A stretch of 64,000 nt of DNA, from NCBI GenBank assembly GCA_034190875.2, contig CM067348.1, forward strand, positions 29,229,986 to 29,293,985. The letters run 5' to 3'. Made by a program: the position numbers and the translations under genes. Shown here in pieces: positions 45,134 to 59,660 of this stretch. Under the pieces are notes generated by a model. That model did no database searches. It was not told the DNA's origin and saw nothing but the letters and a program-made list of their open reading frames with translations. This DNA is from Urechis unicinctus. Its lineage: Eukaryota > Annelida > Polychaeta > Xenopneusta > Urechidae. Position 1 is the stretch's first letter. The number at the start of each line of letters is the position of its first letter.

Positions 45134-48100
45134 CATCCCCCATCACGCCCCCCCCCCCCCTCAATGAAGTCATGCGCACACACACGAATGAAGATACATG
45201 CGGTACTTAGGGATATACTTAAACTATGATACATCATGCAATGTCACTTACTTTTATACATTCCATCAACATGGTCGAGCATCTTCTATTCCTGAAGGAC
45301 ATATTTAAACAAACCGACGAAATAATGAGGTGGAATCCACTGAAACAGCAATAAATATCATTATAGAAGCAATATTGAAAAGTTTTGGTGCAAGCATCAA
45401 TAAATTCAAACTGCCAATGTGGTATAGCGTTGGGTTGCATGAGAGAGTAAGCCAGGCTGGAGACCCAACAAAATGCAACCATTCGGTCATTCAATCCACA
45501 AATGAACGTGACAGGTACGAAGGAATGTTCCAGATTACCAAGCCGGTCCTTCAGCATAGTGTCAGTGTACTTAAACGGCATAAGTGAATCGATGTTGTGC
45601 AGCGTCCGACTGCGCCCGCTTGGTCTTATGTTATTCTATGACACCCCCCCCCCCCCCACATCGTTCAAAATACGGCTGGCGAAGCAAAGCGGCCATTAAT
45701 AAATTAATCACAGCAAATACACCACCCCATATATTGATTATGTCATTTTCGCTTGCGTAACTTCCGAACATTATTCATCCAATGTAAAATAAACCAAACG
45801 AGTTATTATTTGTCCGTTAGATAAATGTATAGCATAGGACGGGGCATTCAATCATACATTAGAAGAGCGTATAATCGGCACATAATCAATCATTCTGTCT
45901 AAGCAGATGTTCCATACCTGACTGGACTGCCTCAATTTATGCCAAGCCAGTAAATTGCCGAAATATTGCCACTATTCGGGCAACGCTTTATCGTGAATGA
46001 CAGCAAATATTAATAGTGGGAAGGATCTTAACCACAGGACCCAATCAGCCGGGAATATTCAGATTGAAGTGTTTACCGCCAGGCCTAAACTAATTTCTTA
46101 ATATATGCCATTGGCACAGCAGCGACCATAATGATATCACACAGTGGTTTATTGAATTAGCTGTCCCTATTCTTCTCAGCAGTGCTAGGTCATTATAGAA
46201 ACATCATATTTTCATGAGTGGATCTGCTGGATATCATACAATCCTGATCAGATGTACACCGACATTTCCGGGCGGTGATTTTGGTTAGGAGTAATCATTA
46301 TTAAAACCTACATTTTACTGTCGTAGGTTAAATTGAGAAGCAGCATTCTCGAAGCCTCCATCAACGCGTGCAATGTGATTCTTAGGAGGCAAACCACCTG
46401 AGTGCGAAACAACAAATGGATGATATAAGACATGGCTGGTTGTGTTACTGGCCACTTGTGTACCGAATTCGATAGACAACAATTCGCACATGTTAGCTCG
46501 CGCATTACCTACAAACTATAATGGGTTATTCCTGCGCTGCAGTGTGCTGCAGTAACATTAAACAAGATGGTTGCTGCTTATCTAATATTCAATTGGTTTT
46601 AAACGTTTTGGTAAATATGAGCTCTTCAGCCTTTACCCACCTACGCAGAGGCTATAACAACACTTGAGACCTATGTTTTAGACCGGAACTCCGTATTATC
46701 ATTCACAGCGTAGTGGGCCGTGATTATGTAAGCCATGATAGACCAGCTGCTCGTTCACTTCTCTTTATTTTTTTAGGATACATGATCTTGTTTATCCCCC
46801 CCAAAAAATTGCCTGACAACCTAGTGAAGGGGTCAAAAAGGTGTTGCTAATCTTTATAAACGTACTAAACGTCAATGTGGCTCTCATTTGCTACATGTCT
46901 CGTTCCCATTATTTGCGAGAATTTTCCACGAAACCAACATTAACACTTAAATATTTTGCAATCTTCTATATGAAATCCCCTGTATGTGTCAGCTTGCTCT
47001 AATTGGCAAATTTGCTTCACTTCATAAAAATAATCGCACCTCGAATCACGTTTATAGTTCCAATCTATTGTAGCTGAGCACAGGAAAGCGAGGGAAAGTC
47101 ATGCTCGAGCCCCAAATAATGCTTCCAGTCTGGCAAACTGTAGGCATTTAACGTATACCGCCCTTATTGTTGCCATGGATGTTTTTAATGTGTACAGCAA
47201 TATGTTTCAAGCAAAAGGGCAAAGCTAATTCGGTCTTGCGCACACTAGGTTTGGCGGCATGAGCAGACAATAAGGAAGTTTAATGTCAATGTTACATCGG
47301 TACAGGATACGTTAATATAAAGAGCGTTATATATAAGCCACACCGTGGTCCAATACAGCGACAACCTGCGATGTTAATAAAGTCATGTTATTAACCGTTC
47401 TGTGATCCACATGAAATTGAATAATTGAATGCAAAAAAGTTCAACCCTTTACCATAACAACTATTGCCTCTGAAGCAAAACGGGATGCTTTCCATTCGCG
47501 TTTATATAGTGATTCAACATGAAATGTTAAGTACTGCGTTCGCAGGGAAGAGAGTAGTTACACTGGAACATTATCTAGCTATATTAGTACGACGGGTGTC
47601 AGGGTTAGGTTGGTTATGGAAATAATCCGACACTCAAACAGATGGTTTGGGAGCATTCACGGCGGCGCCATGGAACTGTTATGCCCATGCTCACATTCTA
47701 CACGGAGGAGGTTTAGCGCATCATTTGTCGTAACTTGTCAATAACATCGAGTTGCGCGCGTGATTTCTCTAATAATAGCATTTTATAGTAGTCCTTATCT
47801 CAGAGTACAAAGATATTTATGTGCAGAAAAAGTGTCATTAAGGAACTGCCATCAAGTATACTGATAAATGCCTTACTTACCACGATGAGAAAACATTCGA
47901 ACGAGCATTCGCATATCGTTATAATCAAAAGATGGTTATCTGCATACCCCTGGATCATCAATTAACTATCAGGCCCCGAGCTACGTTGAATAGCTTTCAT
48001 ACCAATCGTCTATGCCTTTAGAGTCCTATTTCTATATTGACTAAGTAAGGGCGGCTGTTATGCTATCGAAATGATTTCGTAACTCTAAGCTACTCAAACT

Positions 48101-50879
48101 CTGTTGATTCTAAAATAGGCCTTTTGAAAATACGGCGACATCAATGCATAAGGCTTAATGCTTAACATTGATGTTGTTTATGCCGCATATTCAATTAATA
48201 TATCTCAGTGAACTCGGACCACATATACCTCTGAATAGCCGATCACTCAATGGAAACATCAGTTAGTCAAAATGGCCCTTGCTTTTTAAGACTGCCAACA
48301 ATTCCAACAATCCCATGTGTTGACAAATGGGAGCAAACAATAATGATAGCCTTGTGTTAGTGAACGCTTGTTGTTTTGTAAATAGATTGGTCTCCAGATA
48401 CCTTGCAGCTCGGCTTTACAATAGCAATGCAATAACCGTATTGCGTTATCACGAACGCTTGGTGGAAAGCTGTTGATCGAAATACCATATAGTGCAGCAA
48501 TGAATGGGGCTCTAAGCAACCTGATAGAATGCATGCGATCTGTTCTCTGAAACAACGTACGACAAAGAGAAATAACAACACAGGCAGGGAAGTGAGCGTT
48601 AGAAAAACAGCTAACAAACGACATCTTCAACCTCTTCAAATCGGATGTTGTAAGCATTTCAAATATTCATGAACACTGATCGCATATCGAAAATGACTTG
48701 CACTAGGTCTGATGTTCTGCAACTAAGCTGAATGCATCTAAATTCTTTTGCCTTATCATGCATAATATAATAGTAGAATCAACTATTTTCTGGGGCAATG
48801 TTCGATGTTGAAACAATTATAATCAAGCTACATAGAGTTGTATATAATAGGAATACTTTTCGTTGAACAGCATCTACCGAATATTGACATTTGAGTTATT
48901 GTTACCCAACGAAGATTTCAATAGACTGATGTGTTAAATATAGTTATTTAGTCAGCTTTGCACGAATGTTGGCAATGCTCGTGTTATAGATGCATGTGCA
49001 ATAGAAAACCACGGAAAGGTCAAAGTTGTTAGTCGCTTGAGGCTTAACCGAATACATAAATAACCAACTGCGTGAATACAATAACCAATCATAACAAATA
49101 CCTACTCTGTCAATGACATTGTTATTATTATTATATATACAACTTGCCGACCACGTCAATGCTGTCAAGAAAACATTTGACGTGATTCTTAGCCCAAAAG
49201 CATTATTCTCTTACAGAAAGGCAATTCGTCTTAAAGCGCTATAGTAACATCATCAAATTCGCGGGATTTACGGAATATACTTGAGCGATTATGTATCTAT
49301 AATACTGATATATCCCGGGCTCATGGGTCTGCCAGTTAAGCCTCGTAACACGAATTGCTGGGATAATGCACATAACACACATACATAACAGCCAATGAGC
49401 GTGGACAGTTCCATATGAGTCATCAGTTTTTTTTAGCAGCATCCCATTTGTTTTTAAATGACTAATGTTGTATGAAATATTTGAGCACTAACTTACTAAC
49501 AATTAAACGTTGACGACTGCTGACAGGGCACCTATGATCTTTGTGCCCTTGCCATCAATCACCGTAATTTAGTGAGTGGATATAAATGTAAATCATTGTA
49601 TATCAACTATATAAATCCAGGTTTTTGGTACTTGCAGCGTTGATAAAAGCTTCAATGGCTAGAGGAAGCATATGTATAATTATCCTCAGCTCACAGTTTA
49701 ATCGGCTTAGCAATACTCATGCTCAGATTTCCAATCATTCATCTGCGTTTCTCAAAGGAAGCACTGTGGCTGACAATTCATAGGTATGGCATTACCATCC
49801 AATGCCACCTCTCCTACCCTGATCACCTCAATATTTTAAAAAATTTTACGCTTCACCAAATGCACCAGGAGCAAATGATACACGGATACGGCCAGAACAC
49901 TTGAATCAACTCTGATTCTTTGGATAATCAATTTACATCCACTTGCCATATATTAAAGAATCGTATTGTCGCATTTTTCAGTAAAGGCACAGCTACACAT
50001 ACTTTTGCCTACGAAGTAATCCATGTTTCATTAGTAAACGGCAAAGGGCTTCAACACAAATAACTGATAAGCCTTTGTCGCAAAATGGCGAATTAAATAT
50101 AACTTTTCGCAGTTTGAACGATATCTTTCATCAAAGTAAAAACAAACTTGAAATTGCTAGCACTCACTGAGAGCAGAGGGTTACGCTTATGTTTCATGTC
50201 CCATTAGTACCATAGTTAGCAACTACAGCTACACGTCATCCTCAAGCATCATGGCGTTCATGCAATCAAGTTGTTAATTGGATAATTGGTGAAAAGCATT
50301 TACATGACATGAAAGATAGCTTACATATATATCCTTTGTCTTGATCATTTTGATGGTACAACGGAGTATATCATTAGAGCAGGATATCAGTCCAAGAATA
50401 GGCGGATGTTAAAGTGTGTTACACATAAAGAGATGCAAAGAGTATGTAGGCACATTTATAGCTTCAATTAAGTTTTACAGTACGTCGCCGCCATATATTT
50501 GGCAGACAATACGCAGTAGTTGCAGCAAGAAAAGCACGGAGCCACTTGATGGAAGCTTTTTAGGAAACCTCTTTTTTATTATTTACGAACGTACCCCTGT
50601 CATCGTAAAAGTTTTTTTTATCCGTCATACGACTTTAGCCAGACAATCCAGCTATTGTTTACTAGAGTTCATGCGGTTGCGGAGTGGCATTGTTGAAAGC
50701 GAAAACGCTAAGAACTAACCCTATAGGTATGCATTTAGGTCATCCGTTGACACTGGTAGTCTAAAACACGGGAATAAGCATTAAGTGGAGGGATGGAACT
50801 TTATAGGTGCATCTTCATCGCATGCCATTATCGCCGCAAAAAAATCCATAAAGACATTCTCGTTATCCAACGTAAACCC
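45134..50879. other. Intergenic, stop-poor patches only
   Basis: 5.7 kb with no recognised gene or clear internal repeat. The patch 45234-45590 is open in two minus frames (115 and 61 codons) and two plus frames (85 and 65 codons). 48286-48657 is open on the minus strand in two frames (123 and 86 codons). 49719-49904 has a 61-codon ATG frame. A 14-C run lies at 45644-45657. None of the predicted peptides has a known motif. Confidence 0.4.
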
Positions 50880-51300
50880 CAGTGCAAATGATAGTCGTTG
50901 TTAAGCCTCCACTCAACCACCTAGGAAGAAAACATATGCCAAGACCTCGCCGCACTACCATCAAACAACGAGGTGCAAGTCATTAAATCGTAAACCAGTG
51001 GAAGCATTTGCTACACGAACCAGTAAGTAACACACTGAGTGCACAGCTGTAGCGTTGTCAAGCATCACAAATGATGCCCACCTGACTAATCTAATTTGTA
51101 ATTAGCATTTGTTTTATCAAATTATAACTTTTATCAAAATAATGAAAATACTTTGGGTACAATTTACACTTATTAAATTTCTAGCATCATTTATTCAACC
51201 GTGTCCGGCTTAAATAAGGCGGAAAGCTGCCTACATTCAGCGATTTACGGCAAACAATTCGACTGTAATAATAACGACACCTCCTAGTTGAGGTTAGTTT
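50880..51300 (+). repeat. LR3 dispersed repeat, first copy
   Basis: Aligns with 59290-59660. Anchors are 'aagcctccactc-accacct-ggaagaaaa/aaacctcc-ctagaagaaaa', 'gcg-tgtcaagc', 'cctgactaatct/cctatctgattg', 'ttagcat', 'taacttt-atca' and 'ggcttaaataaggcgg/gctttaattcggcgg'. Identity is roughly 60-65%, so it is old. Confidence 0.6.
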
Positions 51301-52377
51301 TATGTCAATTAATATCATTTTCCATTGGAAACTTCTTTTTATAGAAAACGATCATATTTGACCGCGACTGTTGGTGTGTGCTCTGGGTATTTGTTTCATA
51401 TGCACTCTTACCTATATTAGGTCCCGGATACATGCGATCACCGAGCGTGGAAAGACGGAAATGACGCAAGGCAGTCAATAAAAGGCAATGTTGTTGGCGT
51501 CAATCTATTTGGTTTGCCACGTGTGCACAAGCACAGCCTCAAATGATATATCAAGATAGCCAATCGCCCATTCGGGACGGCTCATACTGCAAATCGTTCA
51601 GAACTGTGTATTTCTCTCATTTTATTGAGTATACTGGGGCAAACATATTAATAATTAGGCATTGCCAGGGGTCATGCAAAGACATCGGTCATGCAAAGTG
51701 AAAAAGACATTCGGTAAAATAACATATGTTATACTCATTTGCATATTATGTTATTATCCTAATAATGAGATAAATATGATTCATTGATTGAATGGTATGC
51801 TGCAAGCGCGTTTTATAGCACCGACAACCATCAGAAATAACGTCTGCATCTGGACTGATCATATGGAGTCAAAATAACTACAATTTCCATTTCGCTAACC
51901 GTTTCTCTAACAAACAGCAGGAAACAACATCGGTCTATTATCATCATAGCACATAGTGTATTGACATCAACCTTATTAATCAAGCGTAGATGAATATGCG
52001 CTAATCAAATTGTGCCAGCAAATACCCGATTGCTGATTGAAACTAATTTAGATCTGAATATAATCGACAAGCAAATTATTGTTGGTTGGACAAAATAAGG
52101 AAACATTAACAGATAAACCTCCTTGGGACGCAGATGGAATGCTCCATGCGATATTTATTCATGAAAAAGCGAGACGAAAGGCGTCTGCTGTTGCGGTCTG
52201 GCCGCTGTCTTGTCTCGAGAGTGCGACAGTCTCAAGGGTGATTGTCACAAGGTCCAGACTATCCTTGAATCATTGAGATGCGACACGTGTAATGCTTAAT
52301 GTTATGTTATGATGATATATGTATTCATGAGACACCAACAGAGGAGGTTACCGATGGTTGTGTACGAGCGTATACTG
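51301..52377. other. Intergenic, nothing recognised
   Basis: No repeat partner or gene signal was found. Confidence 0.4.
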
Positions 52378-52394
52378 GTGTGTGTGTGTGTGTG

Positions 52395-52467
<73 letters not shown>

Positions 52468-52568
52468 TGTGTGCGTGTGTTTGCGTGTGTGTGTGTGTGT
52501 ATGCGTGTGTATGCGTGTGTATGTGTGTGTATGTGTGTATATGTGTGTATGTGTGTATGTGTGTATGT

Positions 52569-52609
<41 letters not shown>
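52378..52609. repeat. (GT)n microsatellite with TATG/TGCG variants
   Basis: Pure GT at both ends and a middle section of GTGTAT and GTGCGT variants. Cys/Val and His/Thr open frames across it are artefacts. Confidence 0.98.
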
Positions 52610-52610
<1 letters not shown>

Positions 52611-52611
<1 letters not shown>

Positions 52612-53067
52612 GATTGTGATTGGGTGGATTGTGATTGCGTGTGGATGTGTATGCAACTGTGTATGCATGTGTTGGAGCAAATCCGTTATGTAAGAGGAAT
52701 TAAATAGTGTACCGTAAATGTAGGCCTACTATCTTACGACCTATCCGCATTGTGTATGTGTGTATGTGGTGTGTACGTTTGGTGTGTGTGTGTGTGTCAG
52801 AGCATACAATACCATTGCTAGTTGTTTTAGGATTGTGATTGGGTGGAAATGTGATTGGGTGGATGTTGTACAGATGCATTCTAGACTTCGATATATCAAA
52901 TGTACAAATTTTGCGTTAATTTGTTATGTAAGAGGAATTAAATAGTGTACCGTAAATATAGGCCTGCTATTTTACGACCTATCCGCATTGGTGAGTCTAG
53001 CACTTTTTTATTGGTGAAACGTTTTCGGTCTCCCTTCTTACAGTCAAAGCATACAATACCATTGCTA
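52611..53067. repeat. Tandem duplication of about 240 bp
   Basis: Units 52611-52829 and 52830-53067 share 'ggattgtgattgggtgga', then 'gttatgtaagaggaattaaa' to 'cgacctatccgcattg' (about 75 bases with three or four differences) and 'agcatacaataccattgcta'. The first unit also contains a short GT run where the second has unrelated sequence. Confidence 0.95.
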
Positions 53068-53079
53068 CCAGTTACGTTA

Positions 53080-56000
53080 CATTGCAAGTATCTGAATATG
53101 CAGATATAAACACATTTAGTACTATACGAGACTAAGATGTTTCGTCACTTCACATTTAAAACAAAATAGAGTGGCACCCATTGTACAATGCATTCATGCC
53201 AGGCTTTGACATCAAAAGAGTGCACGACATAAATTGCTTACATTATGCTATTCATAATCTAACACGCGTCATCTTTGAAACAAACATAAATGGGCACCTT
53301 TGTCCGAAGTCACTACTAACAACAAACAACATGGCAGAATATGTATCAATTCAACAATCAACCTGGATTTGTTTATGCTTGTGGCGCGCGCCTAATCAAT
53401 CAACAGGGGCGTAGGCATAAATATATTGAACAAATATGCATGCAGTAATCGCCAACTAGTACATTGCTAATTGTCAAACATCAGAAAATGCAGTTTTAAA
53501 GCTTGAGCAGCCTTTGCAGCCTTGTGGATTACTGACAGACCGTTATTGGTGAAGCAGCCATATGCACTCATAACGTGGTACCTTATATATCACACTGAAG
53601 CTTTTGTAATGTAGATATTTCCCGGCACATTCGGTGTCGACCCTCAGCGAGGATTTATGAGCCAAAATGGCTGAATTATCTTATGCAATGGTGAAAAGCA
53701 CAACACATTTAATAGAGGAATCAAATGTACGCAATAAACTTGAATACGTACGGGAAATCAAATGTACACCAGCGTGTAAGCATTTTTGCCGATCAGAACC
53801 AACAATCTAACCGAACTTGTTTATTGATTGACTTGATCCTTGCAAAACACTTGCGCACCTAATTATTTTACCTGATGGTTATCGCAGAGCTTTCTGGTTC
53901 TCAATCGACATGCAATTGCTGTTATAGTGGAGGCTCATTGTAACACATAATACTCAAACATACGTGTCCATGTTGTTGCTCTGATGCATCCTGTGGAGAC
54001 TCATGACACAAAACCCATGGCACTAAGTTTACTTTGTCCCGAGGGTTCTTTAAGTGAACTATGAACTCAAATGAATGGGGGTCGAGGTATCCTCGATAAT
54101 TTAGGTTGGTGAGAGGCCTAGTGTACTATGGTGTGTTAAGCCGGATATAGAGGTACATAAAAATGCAATAATGAATACTCCTCGAGCAAGCGGTACCCTA
54201 TCTAATTTTTACCGTGTCGATATGTAATTATTCCTGAATTTCAAGGACTGAAGTATGATGCTTTCAAGTCTAATCATATGACCAGTCAATGCCATACGGC
54301 ATCAGGCAAGCCGTGACAGGGGCAAAAATAGTAATTTACCATGTTTTATTCAGCTAATCTGTACATAATGTTAGACATTCGAGGCAACCGTTCGTTACCC
54401 TAACGCCCATCGAATATGAACCACGATAGAGTAGGGTGAAACACAGTAACGTCCGTTTTTGCATATGTGTGCAAAATTACTTTACGCAGAAACCCAACAA
54501 TACATCCGATTAACGTTGAACATAATCGTCAATATCACATGACAACTCGTATTCCAAAAGGAGAAATTCGTGGGAATATGATCTACATAATATTACTGTC
54601 TTGAATATACAAATGAAGACTGACTTGGAGAACGGAGGTAAAAAAGGGGGGATTTACAAATATATCTTGACGGTTTTTGACAACGAATGCTTCAATGATA
54701 TCATATCTTTGCCATTCCGAGTTGCCGCATGTGAGAAATTGACGTAATGTTCTCTTCATTTTGAGCTACAATGTAAATAATTTTCATTGTGATGTAGTTC
54801 TACAAATGTATGGTACAGAAATAAAAGAGGGATGTGGTGCAGTATCATGCATAAATCAGATATGTGTTGTCATATAAGTGCTAACCGCAATGTCTATAAC
54901 CCTCAATAGAGCTCTACACATTATTGAAAGTGGAACCTGCCAAAAGGTGAATTAGATGGACGGCTTGACTCTGAGTTTCATAGCCATCTGCCTGAGCATG
55001 ATATTGTTTAACAGTAATTTACTCTCTACGATAACGGATATCGGCGATTTATCGGGAAGTTATCTATATGTATAACGTAGAGAGAACCATATGACCTCAG
55101 ATTATGACACCGATACTGCGACTGCTTGTGTGACTAATGGAGAAATGCTGCTACATCGGACCGAGATCGATCGCCTAGGGGAGGGGCACCATGGACAAAG
55201 CCTGGAAGCAAATATCAAGCTTGAGCGTCGTAAATGAAGGTGTAAGAACGCAGCCGATTGATTATAACCTGATAACGCAAAACCCTCTACCATTAAATCC
55301 GATATGACAACTGTATTGTGGTGAGATCAGTGATTACAAATGTCTATATCACGTCCGTACAAGTCATTCGATCTGATAATTACGGTACATATTTTCAATT
55401 TGTCAGGCAGTAATAAACCAAAGGGGCGTGAACGTCGATATACGATCATCCCATGGATGAAATAGCCGTAACTGAGTGGATAAACGAAAGTGAGTTCATG
55501 CTTATGTACTTATTTTACGTTGGTTAGCTATTCATTGCACAAGGATGTCATGGCTTAACAGAGCGATTCACCCTTATTAATTTTAGTCATCAGCGGCTGT
55601 GCTAGCATTTCGCGGCCTCTTCCAGCACCGCCGCACCATCGGCAAAGTGGCAGATGTTACTTACATCTGAAGAACTGTGAGGCCCATGAAGAGTTACAAC
55701 ATTTAAAGTAACCAAAATAATAATGGTTGTTTGCCTGCTTAACACAGCGGTAAAGAATGGAATGGAACGTCACATTAAAACGTAAGCTACCTCTATATTA
55801 ACTTGTTATTATATATACATTACATATATTATACCACAGTGATGTTTTGATGCAAGCAGCGGGTGATATCGTTCCCTCTTGCCCAGTCGTCCACGCACTG
55901 CGGGATGCGATGCAGATAACCTTGGTTCAACCTAAATACGTGGTGCACACCGGGAGCAAATGTGATATACGATTGCGTGGATGCCTCACTAGTTATGTGG

Positions 56001-57080
56001 CATGACAGTAATCTTGCGTTACTTGAGAGGATATAATCCGTTTACCTACAATACGTTATTTTACTTTGAAGTGAGTAATTCAGGTGCACAGTTTGGCGTT
56101 CCCTTCAGCTATGGCTGCAAAGAGACTTTCAGTATGAGTCGAAGCAGATGTACAATGAATGAAACCGAAGGATTATGTTTAAAACAAGAAAAATAACATT
56201 TTGACATTCAGAATGCAATGAGATGTCGTTGCCGAGGACAGAAGTCAGCGATTTGCTTTTATGTCTTCTGCAAAGACAAGGATAGTTTCTTATATTGTAC
56301 CGGGTGTTACTAGCAGTATGGTAAACAGCGGAAATGAAATACATATGTCTTAGGATGGTTCGTGTTTACGATTGTAGTACGTCCGGTTGATTGTAGCATT
56401 TGTTAATATGTTCGAATAACCAATGTCTAACTGTAATAGGCATATAAAAGTATATTGCGGCTGCAATGTCGAATTGTCAAGTGACATGGTTCCCTTTTGT
56501 GAATTGTAAATTGCAATGAATTCAGTCCATGACATAAAGGTGCTCCGATGACCATATAGTACCGTCAGTGTGGACTTTTTTAAACATACGATCATCGCGT
56601 ATTTCTTTTCATTTCACAGGCCATTTAAAAGGTTGTTCCCTTTTAGTATTGTTCACCATTGCATCAATTTTCTTCGGAAAACGCAAAGCTAGTGAATCAA
56701 ATAAGCCAGGTACAAGGTTATGGTATGAACGCAAAATGGTAACATATTCGTTAATCTACGCCTTGTTACAGCAGCAAAATTTGCGCTGGAAGAATAAACT
56801 CCCTAATGGAAATCTTGTCCTTGCCATTTGAAGTCTCCATAAATTGCAATAGTCCATCAGTAACCCGGTAAAAGTTTCATGTGAGGCCAGTCTCATGGGT
56901 TTTGTCGAACAGCTTCCAAGAATATATCATGAAGCCTGAGGACATCACATCGTTCCATAACTGTTCTACGTCTGCTGTAGTGAGCCAATATCAGGGTATA
57001 AGAATTGCGTATATAAATCAACATCAGCCCTAACATGGAGTTTACAGCAGGTGAATAGAGTTTTCGTCAGTCAAGCAAAT
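53080..57080 (+). repeat. LR1 dispersed repeat, copy e
   Basis: 53090-53210 matches copies c and d ('attcatgccaggc'); 53285-53340 matches 41862-41910 ('caccttgt-cgaagtcact'); 53630-53970 matches 29040-29560; 54000-54060 matches 40030-40125; 54160-54400 matches 29590-29790 and 40320-40400; 54420-54960 matches 40430-41000 and 33740-34300; 55080-55130 matches 41145-41200; 55524-55735 matches 25347-25560 and 41757-41975; 56040-57060 matches 42260-42790. A fragment of the segment near 55.5 kb also occurs at 53.3 kb within the same copy, so the copy is internally rearranged. Confidence 0.82.
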
Positions 57081-57699
57081 CATCACTCAAAGATATAATG
57101 TCAAACGCAGATATAGTTAACGAAGCTGAAAAATAGCCTTGTCACCGCAGGCGGTTTATTTGCGTTCATTAATTAAGTCCACCTGACTTTCACAGTGTGA
57201 TGACGGGTATAAAACTTTATTGTCTATCAGTGCCGTTAGGAATGCACTTGCTAGCAATTTGATGTAACGGAATTTATGGAAAGGGGAAAATGTCAGGCTG
57301 GGTAACACTATAGATCAGTAGAAAGGAAAGCAATACGACTGTCAATGGGTTAGTTCAGCGTTATCCAATTATACGGGATGCACTTTTCATATTTCTTCTC
57401 CATCAAACGACGCAAACCGACTTATCAGCAAAAGATTTTGATCGAATTTGCCCAAAACTGCGGCTTTTAACCGATGCAATTCGCTGCCCACACACTATTG
57501 TATGAATATCGCTATTAAATTGTAATGCTAATATATACAGCGTTCCACTCTAGCCATAATAAAAGTATGATGAGCCCAATTCATAAATGCCCTCACTGTT
57601 AATGCAATTTCGTCATCATCGGCTAGTTACAGTAGACCATTTCATTTCGAGGTGAAGGCGCATGGGTGAGTAAGATTGTGAATACATAGCAAACTTACA
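57081..57699. other. Intergenic, nothing recognised
   Basis: Possibly the end of LR1 copy e; no firm alignment was found. Confidence 0.35.
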
Positions 57700-58030
57700 T
57701 TTAACTAACCAACATTATTTAGATCGGTCATTTAAATCGCCAATATTGTAGGCATAGTAGACGGCCGTTCATTCGACAACGTTTCCCACTAACAAGGAAA
57801 AACGGCAGCGATGTACCTTGTAAAGGCTGACACTGTTCAGCAATCCTCTGTTTTGTTTAACCAGACCGATGGAATGGCTCTCTAGTGCGTACTACAAGAT
57901 AAGAGGTCGTGATAAATTATTCCATCGACAACCAGGAATGCACATCGAGAGGTTGTATAACAACGGCTCTGTTTCGGAGTCATGTAGGTTGCGACTTGTC
58001 ACCACATGGTCACAAATAAAACAGCTAATG
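57700..58030 (+). repeat. LR4 dispersed repeat, first copy
   Basis: Aligns with 63090-63410: 'aacattattt', 'cccactaacaag/ccccacttacaag', 'ggcagcg/gacagcag', 'gatggaat', 'catcgagaggttg/cgttgagaggat', and best at 'gt-ggttg-gac-tgtcacc' (57985-58003 against 63367-63383). Confidence 0.6.
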
Positions 58031-59289
<1,259 letters not shown>

Positions 59290-59660
59290 AGATAAGTCGG
59301 CCCTAAACCTCCCTAGAAGAAAACAAAATTCGTGCACAAGGTACGGGGGTAAAACATGTAAAAGGAATTTCCACTATAGCGATGTCAAGCTTTTCAAACT
59401 ATACTGACGTGACCTATCTGATTGGTGCTAAGCATATTAAAATATATAATAACTTTGATCATAAGAGACACTGATATATTGGGGTACATGTCTACTTATT
59501 TAGCTTCCACTTCCAGATATGGCTCCTTATTTAGCTGCAAAATGCTGCTTTAATTCGGCGGTCACAGAATACTTGTTATGCACGACATTCTAATAGCTTG
59601 AAATAACCAAGACGATACCTGGAGGAGATGGGCATCATGCCAAAGAAAAACTTCGTAAAA
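59290..59660 (+). repeat. LR3 dispersed repeat, second copy
   Basis: Partner of 50880-51300, in the same orientation and order of anchors. Confidence 0.6.

Noticed and set aside
48286-48657. 123-codon minus-strand frame
   Set aside because: A second minus frame is open over the same bases, and no motif or splice context decides between them.
49719-49904. 61-codon ATG frame that looked well balanced in codon use
   Set aside because: Too short to be significant, and no recognisable motif; its end weakly resembles non-coding sequence near 55950.
52299-52693. Cys-Val and His-Thr open frames across the GT array
   Set aside because: Artefacts of the dinucleotide repeat.
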